Shown here piece after piece: positions 11,961 through 24,400 of a stretch of 64,000 nucleotides of DNA. Within the stretch, counting starts at the first letter, position 1; the number at the start of each line of letters is the position of its first letter. The DNA comes from Amyelois transitella (lineage: Eukaryota > Arthropoda > Insecta > Lepidoptera > Pyralidae): positions 62,001-126,000 of the forward strand of contig NC_083528.1 of the NCBI RefSeq assembly GCF_032362555.1. The letters run 5' to 3'. Below the pieces are notes generated by a model. The model ran no database searches, had not been told where the DNA came from, and saw nothing but the letters and a program-made list of their open reading frames with translations. Position numbers and translations under genes: made by a program.

Positions 11961-14304
11961 GCTCATATGTTATGTTATTCATTATTTATTAGCTTTCGTT
12001 ATTTAGTCACACTAACCATTTCTTGTTCCTACTCCGAAAATCAAGCAAACATAATTATAATCCTGTATTGGTTAGTGCATACCCTCCACTTAATCTCAAA
12101 AGATAAGATTATCAAAAGGAATGTTAAACCGTTTCCCACATAACTGTGCTCGTTGAATCTTCTGTACGAACCAGATTGTTTCGTTCGTCAAAAACAATCG
12201 CTAATGGAGATGTTCATTAGCACGGTGTTCCTCACACTGATGCTTATTGGATCGCGAGGTTCCCACAAAAACGAGCGTGAACTCAAGCACCGCGCATGAA
12301 TCATTACCACGCTCATTTACTATGGTTCATGTCATTTTAACTTTGACTTTTTGCTGTTAGAATAATCTATGATTTTTATACTGTTTAATACTCGGTTATA
12401 TGTCTCTCCTAAACTGTAAACCAACGTCAGGCATGGCGTTATCACAACAAAACAGTTGATAATAGTAAATGGATTTTCAAGTAGGAATCAATATAAGTTA
12501 AACATGCAATCTTACAATGAAAAAGCAATAGGATACGCAGTCAAAAAAGATGGCTGAGCACCATTAAATAATTCAATTTAAAAGCAGCTAATTTATTTAT
12601 AGTCAATAACATCAAACTACCGGAATTCGCATAATCACCTGAATACTCGTAATCTTGGTGGAAATAGAAGAAGTACAATAATAGTAACTATCTAAATAAA
12701 AAGCTGATAATCATACAGCTATGCATAAAATTATAACTGTTCCTGATGATGTAATAAATACAATAGATCTCGTACGACGTGCCAGGTACACTGGTCTACA
12801 GGGTAAACTTTTCACTAATTTCGTGCATTATTAAACTGTTTCAAATAATATTGATGGCAGTGATAGACACCCTACTGTACAATAACTGTTGGTGGACAAT
12901 AGGAAACTCAGGAAAGGAGATCCGGTGGTACACGTGATCGAAATCATAAGTTCATATTCACTGTGGAAGATTTTAAATGTTTCATGTCAATGGAAAGAGT
13001 TTGTTCTCTTTATGGGAATCTAAAATTAAAGAAATGAAAATCGCCTGATCAAGAAAAAGGTTGAATTGAAATCCGTAGAAGAATGAACTATATACCTTTA
13101 TATAACTTTCTATTAATGACATAAAAATATTCTCAACATCTAAATTGGAATTGGAAAATTCTACTTATGTTAACTAGGCAGTAAAAAATTATGATGTAAA
13201 ATAGCAACAGCAAGAGTCAACACTGAACATATCAGGCATGTAGGTTAATCCAAATTTATCAGTCAGCATTGTGATATTATGACGTCCATTTGTGCACAGG
13301 TGTCATGTAGTGTAGTGACGCATGCCATCAAACAGTACCTATAAATCAAACTTCATATTTTTGTACACTTAATAATATGTAGACAAAATTATAATGACAT
13401 GATTTCATATAATATTGCATATATGCCATATGAAATAAAGCTATTTTGTAATAAATTTTAACTATAATAAAATTCATAAATAAAAATTATTTATTTTAAA
13501 AAGAGGCAAAGTTTACACAATAAATACTACTCCGATCATGAAAATTCTTTTACCGTAAAAAAGTAACATTTTGAGTGTTATACGGGTATAGCCCGCGGCG
13601 GCCTACCAGTGTAAAATAAATTAGTTATAAAGTAGAATACAACAAAATAGGAAAAACATACAGTGCTACTGTAGCAGCAGCTCTGAGCTGACGCGCACTG
13701 ATCTGCATACGAGTAGAATTAGGACGGACAGACAGCCGACCTGTTCGGACTGCGGATTCCAATATGTACATATATATTAGCAATGTCAGCGAGCCCACAT
13801 CCGCGAGGTGGACGCATTCCGAATAATAATTACGTTCGATTGCTGACAGGTTGCCGACATAATGCAGCCATTTGAATAGACACCCCTAGGGTTGCCAAGT
13901 CGCTATACATAACGATCGGAGATATTTTTGTTGTTGGCGTTGCCGTTATTATAACATCTATATTTGTAAATTAACGTCCGGTGAAATGCTGCAATCTAGT
14001 TTGTTCCGCCGCTTCATCTACACGTGTTCGTTTTGGAAGCGGTAGAAGATATGATTAAGTATAAGTGATGCGACGACAATTATATAACAAACCAGGAACA
14101 AACAAGAACTAGTATGGAATGATGAAAAATTGCTTAAAAATATGAATTCTTCATATTTTAAGGTAGGTAAGGTAGGTCGTAGAAACGTGATGATGGAAGT
14201 AACCCTTAGTGCGCGAGTCCAACTCGCACTTGGCCGGTTTTTGTTACTAATCTCAATAAAAAAAGCCTAACTAAAGCCGCACAGGCAATCTAAAACCCGA
14301 CTTC
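11961..14304. other. Gene-free AT-rich stretch between the PDZ gene and Eps8
   Basis: No exon, RNA gene or complete repeat recognised. A common lepidopteran repeat scrap (gcgcgagtccaactcgcact) lies at about 14,211-14,240. Confidence 0.5.
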
Positions 14305-14487
14305 TTCTTCCTAAAGCCAGGAGGCTTTAGTCCCGGTTGCATCCTCAACCTTCTGGGGAGGAGCCCGGTGTATGCCTTTGATCACGGATCTTACATTGGG
14401 TGAGCCATGTTTTTACACGAAGCGTCTCCCATGTGACCTCCGCAAGCTTTGCAGGTAACCCTAACTCGTATTGGATCCATGGTTACA
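14305..14487 (-). mobile_element. Family B SINE fragment
   Basis: Contains aggctttagtcccggttgca and cctccgcaagctttgcaggt. Confidence 0.55.
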
Positions 14488-14749
14488 GAACTTAAAATCC
14501 CGACTATATATACTTTAGACGCCTGACAGCCCTAGATATACTTACAAAACAACCGGGTTTGTATATCTCGATGACAAATATTATGTGGAAAGTAACGCAT
14601 GCGGCGCGGCATTATCGCAAGTCCACTTTGAAATCAGTAAACAACCTATAAGAACGGAAACCTTTCATTTGCAATATGGAAAGCCTTAAATATAGAATGC
14701 GATCTGGTGTTCGAGAGATTCTAGGAAAATGTAATGAGTGTAGTACATA

Positions 14750-15005
14750 CATACATATGTACTACACGTCTATATCCCTTGCGGGGTAGACAGAGCCACC
14801 AGTCTTGAAAAGACTGAATGGCCACGTTCAGCTATTTGGCTTAATGATAGAATTGAGATTCAAATAGTGATAGGTTGCTAGCCTATCGCCTAAAAACGAA
14901 TCCCAAGTTTGTAAGCCTATCCCTTAGTCGCCTTTTACGACATCCATGGGAGAGAGATGGATTGGTTCTATTCTTTTTTGTATTGGTGCCGGGAACCACA
15001 CGGCA
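14750..15005 (+). mobile_element. Family A short interspersed element, complete copy with 17-bp target duplication
   Basis: The copy begins with catacata repeats, includes cccttgcggggtagacagag, and ends ccgggaaccacacggca. A 17-bp direct repeat (aatgagtgtagtacata) flanks it at 14733-14749 and 15006-15022. It is 256 bp with no coding capacity and no evident tRNA promoter. It landed beside an older partial copy of the same family (15023-15099). Strand here means the orientation ending in cacacggca. Confidence 0.8.
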
Positions 15006-15022
15006 AATGAGTGTAGTACATA

Positions 15023-15099
15023 TAAAAATCACGTCTATATCCCTTGCGGACAGGTAGACAGGCACGTTCAGTGTGATTCAAATAGTGACAGGTTGCTAG
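15023..15099 (+). mobile_element. Family A fragment, older copy beside the complete one
   Basis: Contains cacgtctatatcccttgcgg and aaatagtgacaggttgctag with an internal deletion. Confidence 0.6.
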
Positions 15100-16084
15100 A
15101 CCTGTGTGTATACCCCTGTGTATACCCATTATTGTGGCAGATGAAAACCTAGTTAGTATACCTACTCTTCAGCTTGAAGGCGTGATGATAATAAACACGC
15201 GTAACGTCGGAATAAATATAAAACTTGGTTATTTAGAAATGATGTCAGTACCTTTACAATACATATAACGAAACATGCTTTACTTTATTGACTATTTTAG
15301 GTAATAAAATTAATTGGAAATTTTCGTTCTAATATTTCGTGAATAATGAATGTAAGTAATGACGTCGCAGCTGGCTCCCCCGCTTGCATAATTACCTGCG
15401 CACACGCAACACTAGCATGCGTCTGCGCAGCTATTAATTGACCATTACATACATTATGACGATACTTTAGCGGTCGAACGGGATCAGAAGAAATCGCTTT
15501 CGTCTTGGGTTACATTCATCGTTTACTTCGCTCACATCTTTCGTTTTTTAATTATAGTTTTTAGTTTCTACTTCTGTTGAATTTTATTAAAATGTCTTCC
15601 TATCTGCCGTTTCCTTTCGAGTCTGTTAGCGTCGCGATAAGTTCGTAACTCTCTGACTGGATCTTCATGCTTTCTTTCCCACATTTGTTTCTCCACTTTG
15701 TTCGGTCTTCAGCATTTTCAATTCAAAGTACCTACTTCATGTTCTTCTTTAATTAACCAAGCGAGTCATTCAGGATACAAGTACATACAAGTGGATATCT
15801 TATCTAGAGAGCAAAGTACTTTACAATCGAATTCGTTGAAGCTTAACGGAGTACTAATTATTGTTTTACACCGCAGAATTTTTTAATCATCTTTCTTTGT
15901 CGTAGCTGTACTATCGCACAGTGCGTTCAGAGTTTTTTATTCCAAACCGATACAAAGCAAAACGTATTGGAAATCACGAGGTCACCACAAACGCTGGTGG
16001 ATGTAATCGGCACTCGCTGACGCATCAGCGAGGAATGCGTTGCTGCAACCTGCACCTACCTGATACACATGAAATATCTATCTA

Positions 16085-16145
16085 TCTTCCTCCGATGTCG
16101 CAGACAAGCGTAGATACTACCGCTGCGCCACAGAGGCCGTCGCTG
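16085..16145 (-). mobile_element. tRNA-like SINE head (A-box side)
   Basis: The minus strand reads GGCCTCTGTGGCGCAGCGG, a good A box, then TAGTATCTACGCTTGTCTGC. No matching B box or tRNA fold follows. Confidence 0.4.
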
Positions 16146-16543
16146 TGTTTGTTTGTTACCTTTCACGGGTTATCTATTGAACCAATCTTCTTAAATTGCG
16201 TATATGTAATTAAGAGTTTGGAAAGGACATATGGTACCTATTTCATACCGGTAAAAACTATAATTCCCGTGGGATTTGAGAAAAACCTGTATTTATTGGT
16301 AGGTGACGCTGAATTCGTTGCTTTTGGCAGGTGGCGGTTTAAATCATTGCTTTTTATAGAAGGTGCTAATTTCGTCGCTTTTTGTGTATGTCGCTTAATT
16401 TACCCGAACAAACATTATAATTCTATATAATTAGTTTGAATGTTCATTCAAAAAAAAAAAGATTATATAAGTAAGATGAAATTATCAATTTTAATTAAAC
16501 TCGTTTGTTTATTTTTATGAAAGTATCTTCTTACTCCGGTAAT

Positions 16544-16581
16544 TGAGGTCAAACTTATAGTTAGATTTAAGTTTGACCTCA
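16544..16581. repeat. Inverted repeat, 14-bp arms, 10-bp loop
   Basis: Arms 16544-16557 and 16568-16581 (tgaggtcaaactta) are exact complements. Confidence 0.8.
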
Positions 16582-16782
16582 TCTACCGAAATATTAGAAT
16601 CATTATCAACATTTAGCCAACCAGCCGAACATGGCCTTCAAGTCATTTCATAAAAAGAATAAAGTTGAATTTAACTTTGACCTCAACTACCGAACTATTA
16701 CAGTAAAAAGGTTTAGTTTACACTACGCATGACCGCTGCCGGCGGAGTCGCGTCGCCGACGTGACGTCACACATTCCTACGA

Positions 16783-16796
16783 CCCCCCCCCCCCCC
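16783..16796. repeat. C homopolymer of 14
   Basis: A 14-C run followed by a further C-rich stretch; such runs are prone to length error. Confidence 0.85.
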
Positions 16797-17099
16797 TCCC
16801 CCCTTGCCCACTCCTACGCAGCCTTATCGGAGGTGATAATTATCATTGAGGACGCATCTAATCGGATCTAATGTGAACGTTAAACAACGTGCATCCAATC
16901 ACGTTGATATAACTACTTTGATAATAATATTAACTTAATATGTTTCTTTGAATTACCTGGTTGACTGGTAGAAATCCCTCACAGGGATAAGTCCGCCCTT
17001 GTATGTTCGTTATTTTTAATGTATTTTTATGTACTACTTAAAATTTGTTATGTACAATAAAGTAATTACAATCAAACAAACAAACAATATCACTGCCAA

Positions 17100-17235
17100 C
17101 TAGGCTTGTAGCCGCAGCTTCGCCCGCGTTATTTTAGCGGCATTTATACAAAGCGACGAATGTAGCACCACTTACAAAATAATACAGGTATTTCGCAATT
17201 ACCATGGGACCTACAGTTTTTACCGGGATTAAAGG
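17100..17235 (+). repeat. Family F repeat fragment
   Basis: Contains gccgcagcttcgcccgcgtt and gacctacagtttttaccggg; related to 28,981-29,115. Confidence 0.4.
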
Positions 17236-17267
17236 TATGTCTCCAGAATCTTAATTATATGTATGTG

Positions 17268-17436
17268 TGTGTAACCATGGATCTAATACGGGCGAGGTTT
17301 ACCTGCAATGGTCGCAGAGGTCAAATTGGAGTCGCTTCATGTAAAAACCTGACTCACCCAATGTAGGATCCATGGTCAAAGGCTTACCCCGAGCTCCTCT
17401 CCGAGGATGCAACCGGGACTAAAGCCAGGAGGAAGG
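17268..17436 (+). mobile_element. Family B SINE fragment
   Basis: Opposite orientation to the other copies: ccatggatctaatacgggcg through ggatgcaaccgggactaaag. Confidence 0.55.
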
Positions 17437-17512
17437 ACTATGTTTGTAACGCGATTACTTTGTAATTTGATGATGGTCTGACTTTGTTGTAATTTAAAAA
17501 GTATGTAGGATC

Positions 17513-17764
17513 TGCCGTGTGGTCCCCGGCAATTTAGAACCGGACCACTCCATCTCTTTCCTATAAATGTCGTAAAATTCAACTAAGGGAATGGCTAATC
17601 AACTAGAAATTCTTCTTATTGGCGAGGGCTAGCAACCTGTCACTATTTGAATTTCAATTACATCATCAAGCCAAACTGCTGAACGTGGCCTTTCAGTCTT
17701 TTAAAAATTATTGTCTCTACCTATCCCGCAAGGTATATAGACGTAATTATGTGTATGTATGTCC
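17513..17764 (-). mobile_element. Family A element, near-complete diverged copy
   Basis: Runs from tgccgtgtggtccccggc to tgtgtatgtatgt with several substitutions relative to the copy at 49246. Confidence 0.7.
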
Positions 17765-19087
17765 TTAAGGCAACAACATATTTTAAGATATTCAAAATTT
17801 TGTAAAAATTTATAGTGTTTGCGAGGTCTATGTTCGCGGTGAACTTATTATTACTCATATTCTGAATCCTATGTCGCTATGTGTACTACATTAGACAGCA
17901 GGCAGTAGTGCCGGCAGCGGGCGGCCTTCGCCACATTCCGCGGCCCCGGCGCGCCCGCACCCACCTGCCACTTCTGGCTTCTTCACTCTAACACAATCAT
18001 AGTATTGTTGATATCTTTTGTTAGATATCTTACTCATTATAATGTATTACAGAGATAACTGACCGTAACTTTTAAAATTTGATTCTTTACCAAATATTTT
18101 CGAAGCAAATTGATAACATAAACTTATCTAAGTAGTAAAATCTATTATTTCCAATCACTAAGGTCTTGTTGTATAAATAATTAAAAAAAATAATCTAACC
18201 CCTCATTTTGGCTTTGGTTTGTTGGGTATGTCTATTTATATATATTTATGACAACTGCAATAAAAAAGAAAAGAAGTTTTGGTTAAAAAAAATAATATTG
18301 AAGTATGTATCTATCTATCTAAATTCTTATTTATTGTTATTATATTATATGTAAATAAATAAAACATTTGTGTATTTTTCGATCAAATTTACACCTGATG
18401 ATATTATGTGTCAATTCAATTGTTTATTTTTGATATTTTCTAAATGTTGCATGCTAGAGAAATCTATTATGTTATCTATCTATTATTAAGTCCACCCATT
18501 GAGCACCTTCAAGGCTCAATAAAGTTTTAAATTAATTTATGAAAATTGATACATTTTGACAAATCACCAAAATCAATACACTGTATGTAATATTTTTGCG
18601 CAATAAAAGGAGTTTCATTCATTAATATTTGAATCCTATGCTTCAAATGTCAAATCTTACATAGGTACATACATTAAGTACCGTGTGCAGTGAGTGTGGC
18701 GCGTCGATGTCTTCAGCAGGCGGCGGCGCTCCCACGGGACCCGCGGCCCGTCCCGTTAGCTATACTACCTCACGCGCTCGGTTTCACTTACGATTTGTAT
18801 GCGATGTGTGTTGTTATGTTATTTATTCGAATTGAAAAGGTCAATCGATGCGTAGCGTTTTTTTTAAATATGTACCTGTTACAAGTTGATGAAAAGTTAA
18901 AAACAATGAAATTAATTTTACATTCGATTATGTCATGTGGAGTTTAAATATTTTTTTCCGTTTGCTAAAAAATATATTAATACTTAAACTTAATATTTCA
19001 TTCTAGTCTTCCTCACATGATCTAAATTAAACTTGAGATACTAGACCCACACGACAAGTCAATCAATGCCCGTCGCGGCGACGTCGC
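17765..19087. other. Gene-free stretch with two short GC-rich islands
   Basis: GC-rich islands at about 17,893-17,965 and 18,685-18,790 stand out in AT-rich DNA. They could be non-coding first exons or promoters of Eps8, but no splice partner could be fixed. Confidence 0.35.
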
Positions 19088-19095
19088 GGTATGAC

Positions 19096-19507
19096 AGGGT
19101 TGAAAAAAGCGGGAAATTTTCCGGTTTTTTTCAAATTCCCTCGTTTTTATACAAGTTTTTTACGAACGATTCAAGAAAGATAAGAATGAAATATTTCATG
19201 TTTTTTATTAATAAAACGGAAAAATATGAAAGAAACGGAAAAATACGATAGGAAAAGTATTGATTTCCTTACAATATGCATCATTGTTTGAAAAATTTAT
19301 AATTATACATAGAATATATATATAGTTTTCCAATCGTTTTTTTCTTATTTTTCGAAACAAACGACGAAAATCTCAATAAAACCGTTTTTTCCCCAAGGTT
19401 TTATTCTGATATATTTCAATGTAACAAACCAATAAAACGGTAAAAAACGAAAAAAACGTTTCTTTCACCGAAAAAACAATTTGTTTCTTTCGGAATTTTC
19501 AACGCTA
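19096..19507. mobile_element. Non-autonomous hAT-type MITE, 412 bp, exact 8-bp target duplication
   Basis: The 8 bp GGTATGAC stand immediately on both sides (19088-19095 and 19508-19515). The ends are imperfect inverted repeats: left AGGGTTGAAAA, right (reverse complement) TAGCGTTGAAAA. An 8-bp duplication and a C/TAGNG-like terminus are hallmarks of the hAT superfamily. The interior is A/T-rich with repeated CGGAAAAA-like motifs and no transposase frame. The gene-free neighbourhood is upstream of Eps8. Confidence 0.8.
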
Positions 19508-19515
19508 GGTATGAC

Positions 19516-21140
19516 TCATAATAAAATACTCTCATATAAACATTAATAATTACATACATTATATGTACATAGATGATTCATGTAAGTAGGTGTGGGTTGT
19601 CTGCCTGTCATGACGGTTACTTCTCAGCTGTATCCTCAGTTGTTAGGTTTTAAACATATAATTTTTAGTGTCGGTACAGTAGTAACTACTCGTATGAGGC
19701 AAAAATTCATAATAATTATTAAATTCAATGTGTTTGTAATATTTTTCTTTCCATCACGTGGAACATTATTTATAGCATATAATCCATTAGACAAGCCTAT
19801 AATATAATCAAAATTCCATAAAATATTCAGTATAATTAAGTACAGTGGCATAATCCTGTTACTAACAGATAGTTGAGTTATTGTTACCAAAGACTTAAAT
19901 ATTGTTTGCTTTAAGTTCGAAGCTAAACGTAACAAACTTTAGTTAGTACATGCTTTTATACCACAACTACCTAAATGAGCATACAAGCCTCTGCCCCGTC
20001 TCCGCCCGCCAGCACTCGGTGGGCACGCGCACTTTCCTCGCCGGGCGTCGGTTTCACTCGCACTCCTCACTCTTAATTGGTAAATAGAAAGCAACGGATC
20101 GTTCACACATTTCAATGTAAGCTATTCACACGTATACGTAATTTGAATAACAATAAGTTGAAGTGTAATTTCCCTCAACGTGAAGGAAGCCATATTGGGG
20201 AAACCTGCACATTCAAGCAACCAGATTAAGTCTGGGATCGTGTCGTGGAAGTAGGCGATCTCGATCTTAGACTGGGCTCAGCGAGCGCCTCTCGAACAGC
20301 AAATTCAGTACAGCCTTATAATATTGCAACTTTGGACAATAAACTCGACAAAATGTTTTCTTTTTATATTTGTTCCCCCAAAAATTCCAAAATATAAGAG
20401 TTTTTCCTTTATCGGAACCCCTAACCCGGACAAACGTCAGGAAGATTATGGTCTACTATGATTTTATTAAATTGTCACAAACGACCATCGAGACTTCAAA
20501 AGCTTTTCCTTTTTTTATTGAGAGATGTGATAAAGAGCATATTTGGAACCTATAAATAAATGATAAAGCATAACATTTTAGCTCTGATTCCGGACATTCC
20601 GTAATTTCTGTTTCCCTATTATTTATTGACGTTATCCCATTTAGACAATATTATCTTTACCTCACAGCAAACAAACCCTGTTCCCTTATCTGCGCACCTG
20701 CGTTTACGACTGGGGTCGGTATTTACTTTGACCGCGACTGCTCTGATAGTCAACGTCTATTTGACTCGTGATAAGGTCTTTCAAATCGCATAAGTTATCT
20801 CTGTATAATAAGGTTTCTGTTTGTAAAGGACGTGGTAAGAATAATCTAACTGATAAGGCAGGTGACTCTTTAGTTAGGAAGGCAGGGTAAACCGTTAAAT
20901 CATTGAGACTTGGAACCTGCAAGTGGCACCAACCTTTCTCTAGAATTAACCGACGCAGACCTATTCCTCCTTTTTTCAACTGACACATTCTGCAGACCCT
21001 AGGGACAGTTTATTCTTAAACCAAAACTTCGGTTATGTTTAGATATATATAATGCAAGATGGGTTATGATTAGATTTATTTATGCGTTACCAAGCAGGTA
21101 ATGACGACACAATCGGCATATGTAGCTTCTGAAGCTGAAT
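19516..21140. other. Gene-free stretch upstream of Eps8 exon 1 with one GC-rich island
   Basis: A GC-rich island at about 19,985-20,065 is the nearest to exon 1. A SINE-like scrap lies near 20,160-20,290. Confidence 0.35.
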
Positions 21141-21240
21141 ACATACATGTTGTCACGTCTATATCCCTTTCAGGGCAGACAGAGCCGTCAGACTTGGAAA
21201 GACTGATAGGCCACGTTCAACTACTGAAGCTGGATTCAAT
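21141..21240 (+). mobile_element. Family A fragment just upstream of Eps8 exon 1
   Basis: Left-end fragment with tatccctttcagggcagaca, ending about 100 bp before the acceptor at 21342. Confidence 0.6.
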
Positions 21241-21342
21241 AAAATAATCGACTAAAGATAGTAATACGCCTTCCTCGATTCGTTCAAAAACTAAATATGT
21301 ATAAGTAATACCAATTAAACAATCTCTTCTCCTAATTTTCAG

Positions 21343-21410
21343 GAGGCTGGGGCAAGCGGTGACCGTAACCAGGTGTGATGGGTTCAGCGTGAGGCCGCAG
21401 CGGAGACAAG
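21343..21410 (+). other. Eps8: Eps8 5'UTR part of the first coding exon, with a 5-codon uORF
   Basis: An acceptor (TTTTCAG, ending at 21342) precedes this stretch, so the leader begins in an upstream non-coding exon that was not located. An upstream ATG at 21378 opens a short frame that closes at TGA 21390-21392, 18 nt before the main ATG. Confidence 0.55.
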
Positions 21411-21442
21411 ATGGCGCTCAGAAGCGGAAGTGGTACTTCCAG
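21411..21442 (+). CDS. Eps8: Eps8 coding exon 1 (start codon)
   Basis: ATG at 21411 in the context CAAGATGG encodes MALRSGSGTS and leaves two bases (AG) before donor GTAAAC. That phase is exactly what the PTB exon needs, forming AGG (Arg 11). The only other open frame of this exon ends in the wrong phase, which supports this start. Confidence 0.75.
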
Positions 21443-24400
21443 GTAAACATCTGGTTAATTACTACCATGAATACTACTTATATTTTATTTCTTTCTAAGA
21501 GACTGATCGAGTTATTCCGTGACCAGAAGGCTGGAATATTATATCAATTTTAGGTCAAAGATAATAATTGCATTGATAAAGCATTGCCATTCACCGTGGC
21601 AATGCAACAGCCTTCTGGGCACGTTGCCGTGGGCAAACGATTTACAGGAACTACGTTACAACCTGTAGGTAGTATTTATACATAAATAGTACAATGCAAC
21701 CTCAAAGTTTAATATCAATTATTATAGTACCATAAATATAGCGCTTAATCTTCCTTGAACGAAGAAGACTGTCGTGTGGTTACTGTCAGATTAGTCAAGA
21801 TCCCTGAAACGTCTAGTCCTCTCCGGGCTCTCAAGGTAACGGTGCTTTTGCATTCGAGAAATTCGAGAAAATATTACAATATAATAAAGCTCAAAAATCA
21901 AATTCCTATTTTGAAGAAGACTCGCTCATAATTTGCGAGAATATGATTATTAAAATCGTGACATTAATTCCGCTTATAAAGAAACTCTTCGTTGATTTCA
22001 GGAGTGCCCAACGCGCGCTCGATGAGTTCGAAGAGCTGGCGGGTCTCCGCGGGGGTGAGGGTCGGGACGGGCGGGGGGACGAGCGATCTGCCTACGTCCT
22101 GGAGCACCTGGCCACCTTCACCGTGACGCGGGAGACCGGGATCGTGTACCCAGCCGACGGGATGCGGCGGCTGCTGCAGCTGGAGAAGACTAATGGTAGG
22201 TCTCAGGGGGTGATCCCTTAAAACCACGTAGTCGTTTTCACGACGACTTCACGAAATCGGACCGGAGTCACTCCGTGTTATTACCTTGTCAGTAAATTCC
22301 AGAAAGTACTTGGAAATCTAGGCGGACAAATTCGACTTGGATGAAGTAGGCTGTTATATGCTTAAACTACAAGAATGTTAACACACTACAAAAAACGAGG
22401 ATTCCAGTCTTAAATCATCTCCCATCTAGACATTTATAGAGAATATCAATCCTTCCAAAAAAATGGTATGAAGTTTATCCTAAGCTCGAGTGTTTATATT
22501 ATTTTGAAAATGAAAGCTGACCAGTTATCTCCCCGTTTCAGGAATATGGAGCCAGAAGATGCAGCTGTGTCTAGAGGGGCAGTGGGTGCTAGTCATGGAT
22601 TATGAAACTGGGGTAAGGAAGTCCTCCTTCACACATATTTGATCGCCCTTTGGAATTTGTATAATTCCTTTCCTTGCAATTCTTCGTAATCCACTGTAAG
22701 AATTACCCAAAATTTCAACATGGTCATTCACACTGTAATCATTATTCTCCAGACCTCGTCAGCTCTCTGTCCGGGAGACTGTTACGTATTTTAGTGTATT
22801 GACAACATTAAAAAATTGAGTAAGATTTGATTGAAATTCAAGGTTACAAACTATAAGAAATGACATGTTTATTTATTCATTTAAGTTTATTGCACACAAT
22901 CAATTAGGTAGTACTGTAGATGAAAGGTACATTGTCCTCTTTGTTTTTTGGTTTCTTTTCTTTAAATATTTTACTTCTTAAATAATTTGTGTACTTATTT
23001 CTTTGTCTAGTCAATAATGGAGCGGTTCCCCGCATCGTGGGTGCACTCCCCCACGGCCTTCACGTCCCCCGAGCCGGCCGAGCTGTACAACAATGTCCTA
23101 GCCTTCGTCGTGGGGGCCCCGGCCGACGCCCAGGGCGCGGGCACCCCCCGGCGGGAGCTGCACATCTTCCAGTGCCATGACGTGGGGGCGCAGGCACTCG
23201 TCGAAGAACTGAACGCTCTGAAGTAAGGAATTTGATAATATTGTAAAAAATACTACCGTAAAGCAAATCTGCTCAAAAGTGATTCTGTCCTAAAGCTATC
23301 AAATGTCAGCAGCCAATAAAGAAAACTTGTGTGTGAGTCAGTCAGTGGCTTGGATATTGATGGGTTGAATTCCTTGATCATCGTCATCCTCCTAACAATT
23401 GATCGCGCGGGAGTAAATTCAGGGGAACCTTATAAGTTAGCACCGTTCAGCTTTTGTTTGAATTACCAAAATAATCCTACTTCATAGTATGTTTATGTCA
23501 GAATAAAATATGATAAGAGTACATTGTAGAATTCCCAGTTATTCATACAATTGGTATTACTTCCAATCCCCATACTCGGTCATTCCTTATCATTTTATCA
23601 GCAACAGTTAAAATGTCTGTTCGATTCTTAACTGGGGCTCTTACAACATCGTTCTCGAGATAGCCGCAATCTTCCGATACCGACTCAAGCTACGTTATCT
23701 CGCAGTTTTGATCCCGAAGTGGAGATGAACGCTGTGGATTGTGACCACGTATGATCTACTTCCGTCATAAGTACTTGTTCGGTCTTCCCGTGTCGGCTTA
23801 CACCTGGTACGATTTGTCTTTGTGTAAATTTAACAAGTGTACGTTATTGAAGAAAATGCCACAGTGAAGTTGGTTACCGCTTTTTCTGCACTGTCGTTTT
23901 GGAAGCGGCAGTAAACTTAGTTTAAAGTAATTTATTTGACGTCAACCAATGTTGTGAAACCAATTAATAAGTGATGTTTGAAATATCCCATATTAATTAA
24001 TAAAAAAAATAATTTGTACTCAACCACATGCCTTTCTCACTTATCATGTAGGTTGTAGATATGTTTATCTTTCCTGCAGCTGGCTGTACTTTGATAAATT
24101 ATACATATTTCAACTTTACAGCTAATGTTGAAATTTTACATCCACCAACAAAATCAACAACTAAGTCTTCTTAACATCAAAATCATCTTACTGATTGCTT
24201 AAGATTCACAAGATTAATACCTTCAATGTTTGTAGCAAAATATCAATTCCATCAGTTTCAAATACACGATGATGGAGTCCCGTGTCAGTTACACCACACA
24301 GTCAATAAACGCCGTGCCAATCACAAAGGAACAGCAACCCTATGCCTTGTATATAAGATCCTGCGAATTTCCAATGTTTAATTCAGACTGCTTTTCTTCT

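Larger units (their letters stand above)
15100..17099. other. Gene-free stretch
   Basis: Holds the tRNA-like SINE head, a hairpin and a C run listed separately. The 169-codon open frame at 15,921-16,430 covers the SINE head and is not a gene. Confidence 0.5.

Noticed and set aside
15921..16430. 169-codon plus-strand frame
   Set aside because: Overlaps a tRNA-like SINE head on the opposite strand, has no domain and shows no coding-like composition.
18760..18776. let-7-like complement (ctatactacctcac)
   Set aside because: Only a seed-length match with no hairpin precursor.
21359..21553. Open frame across Eps8 exon 1 reading ...RCDGFSVRPQRRQ...KWYFQ
   Set aside because: It ends in the wrong phase for the PTB exon, whereas the ATG at 21411 in another frame fits exactly.
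21554..21664. Possible exon between Eps8 exons 1 and 2 (37 open codons with AG and GT flanks)
   Set aside because: Both phases are 0, which does not fit exon 2, and it resembles nothing in the Eps8 family.
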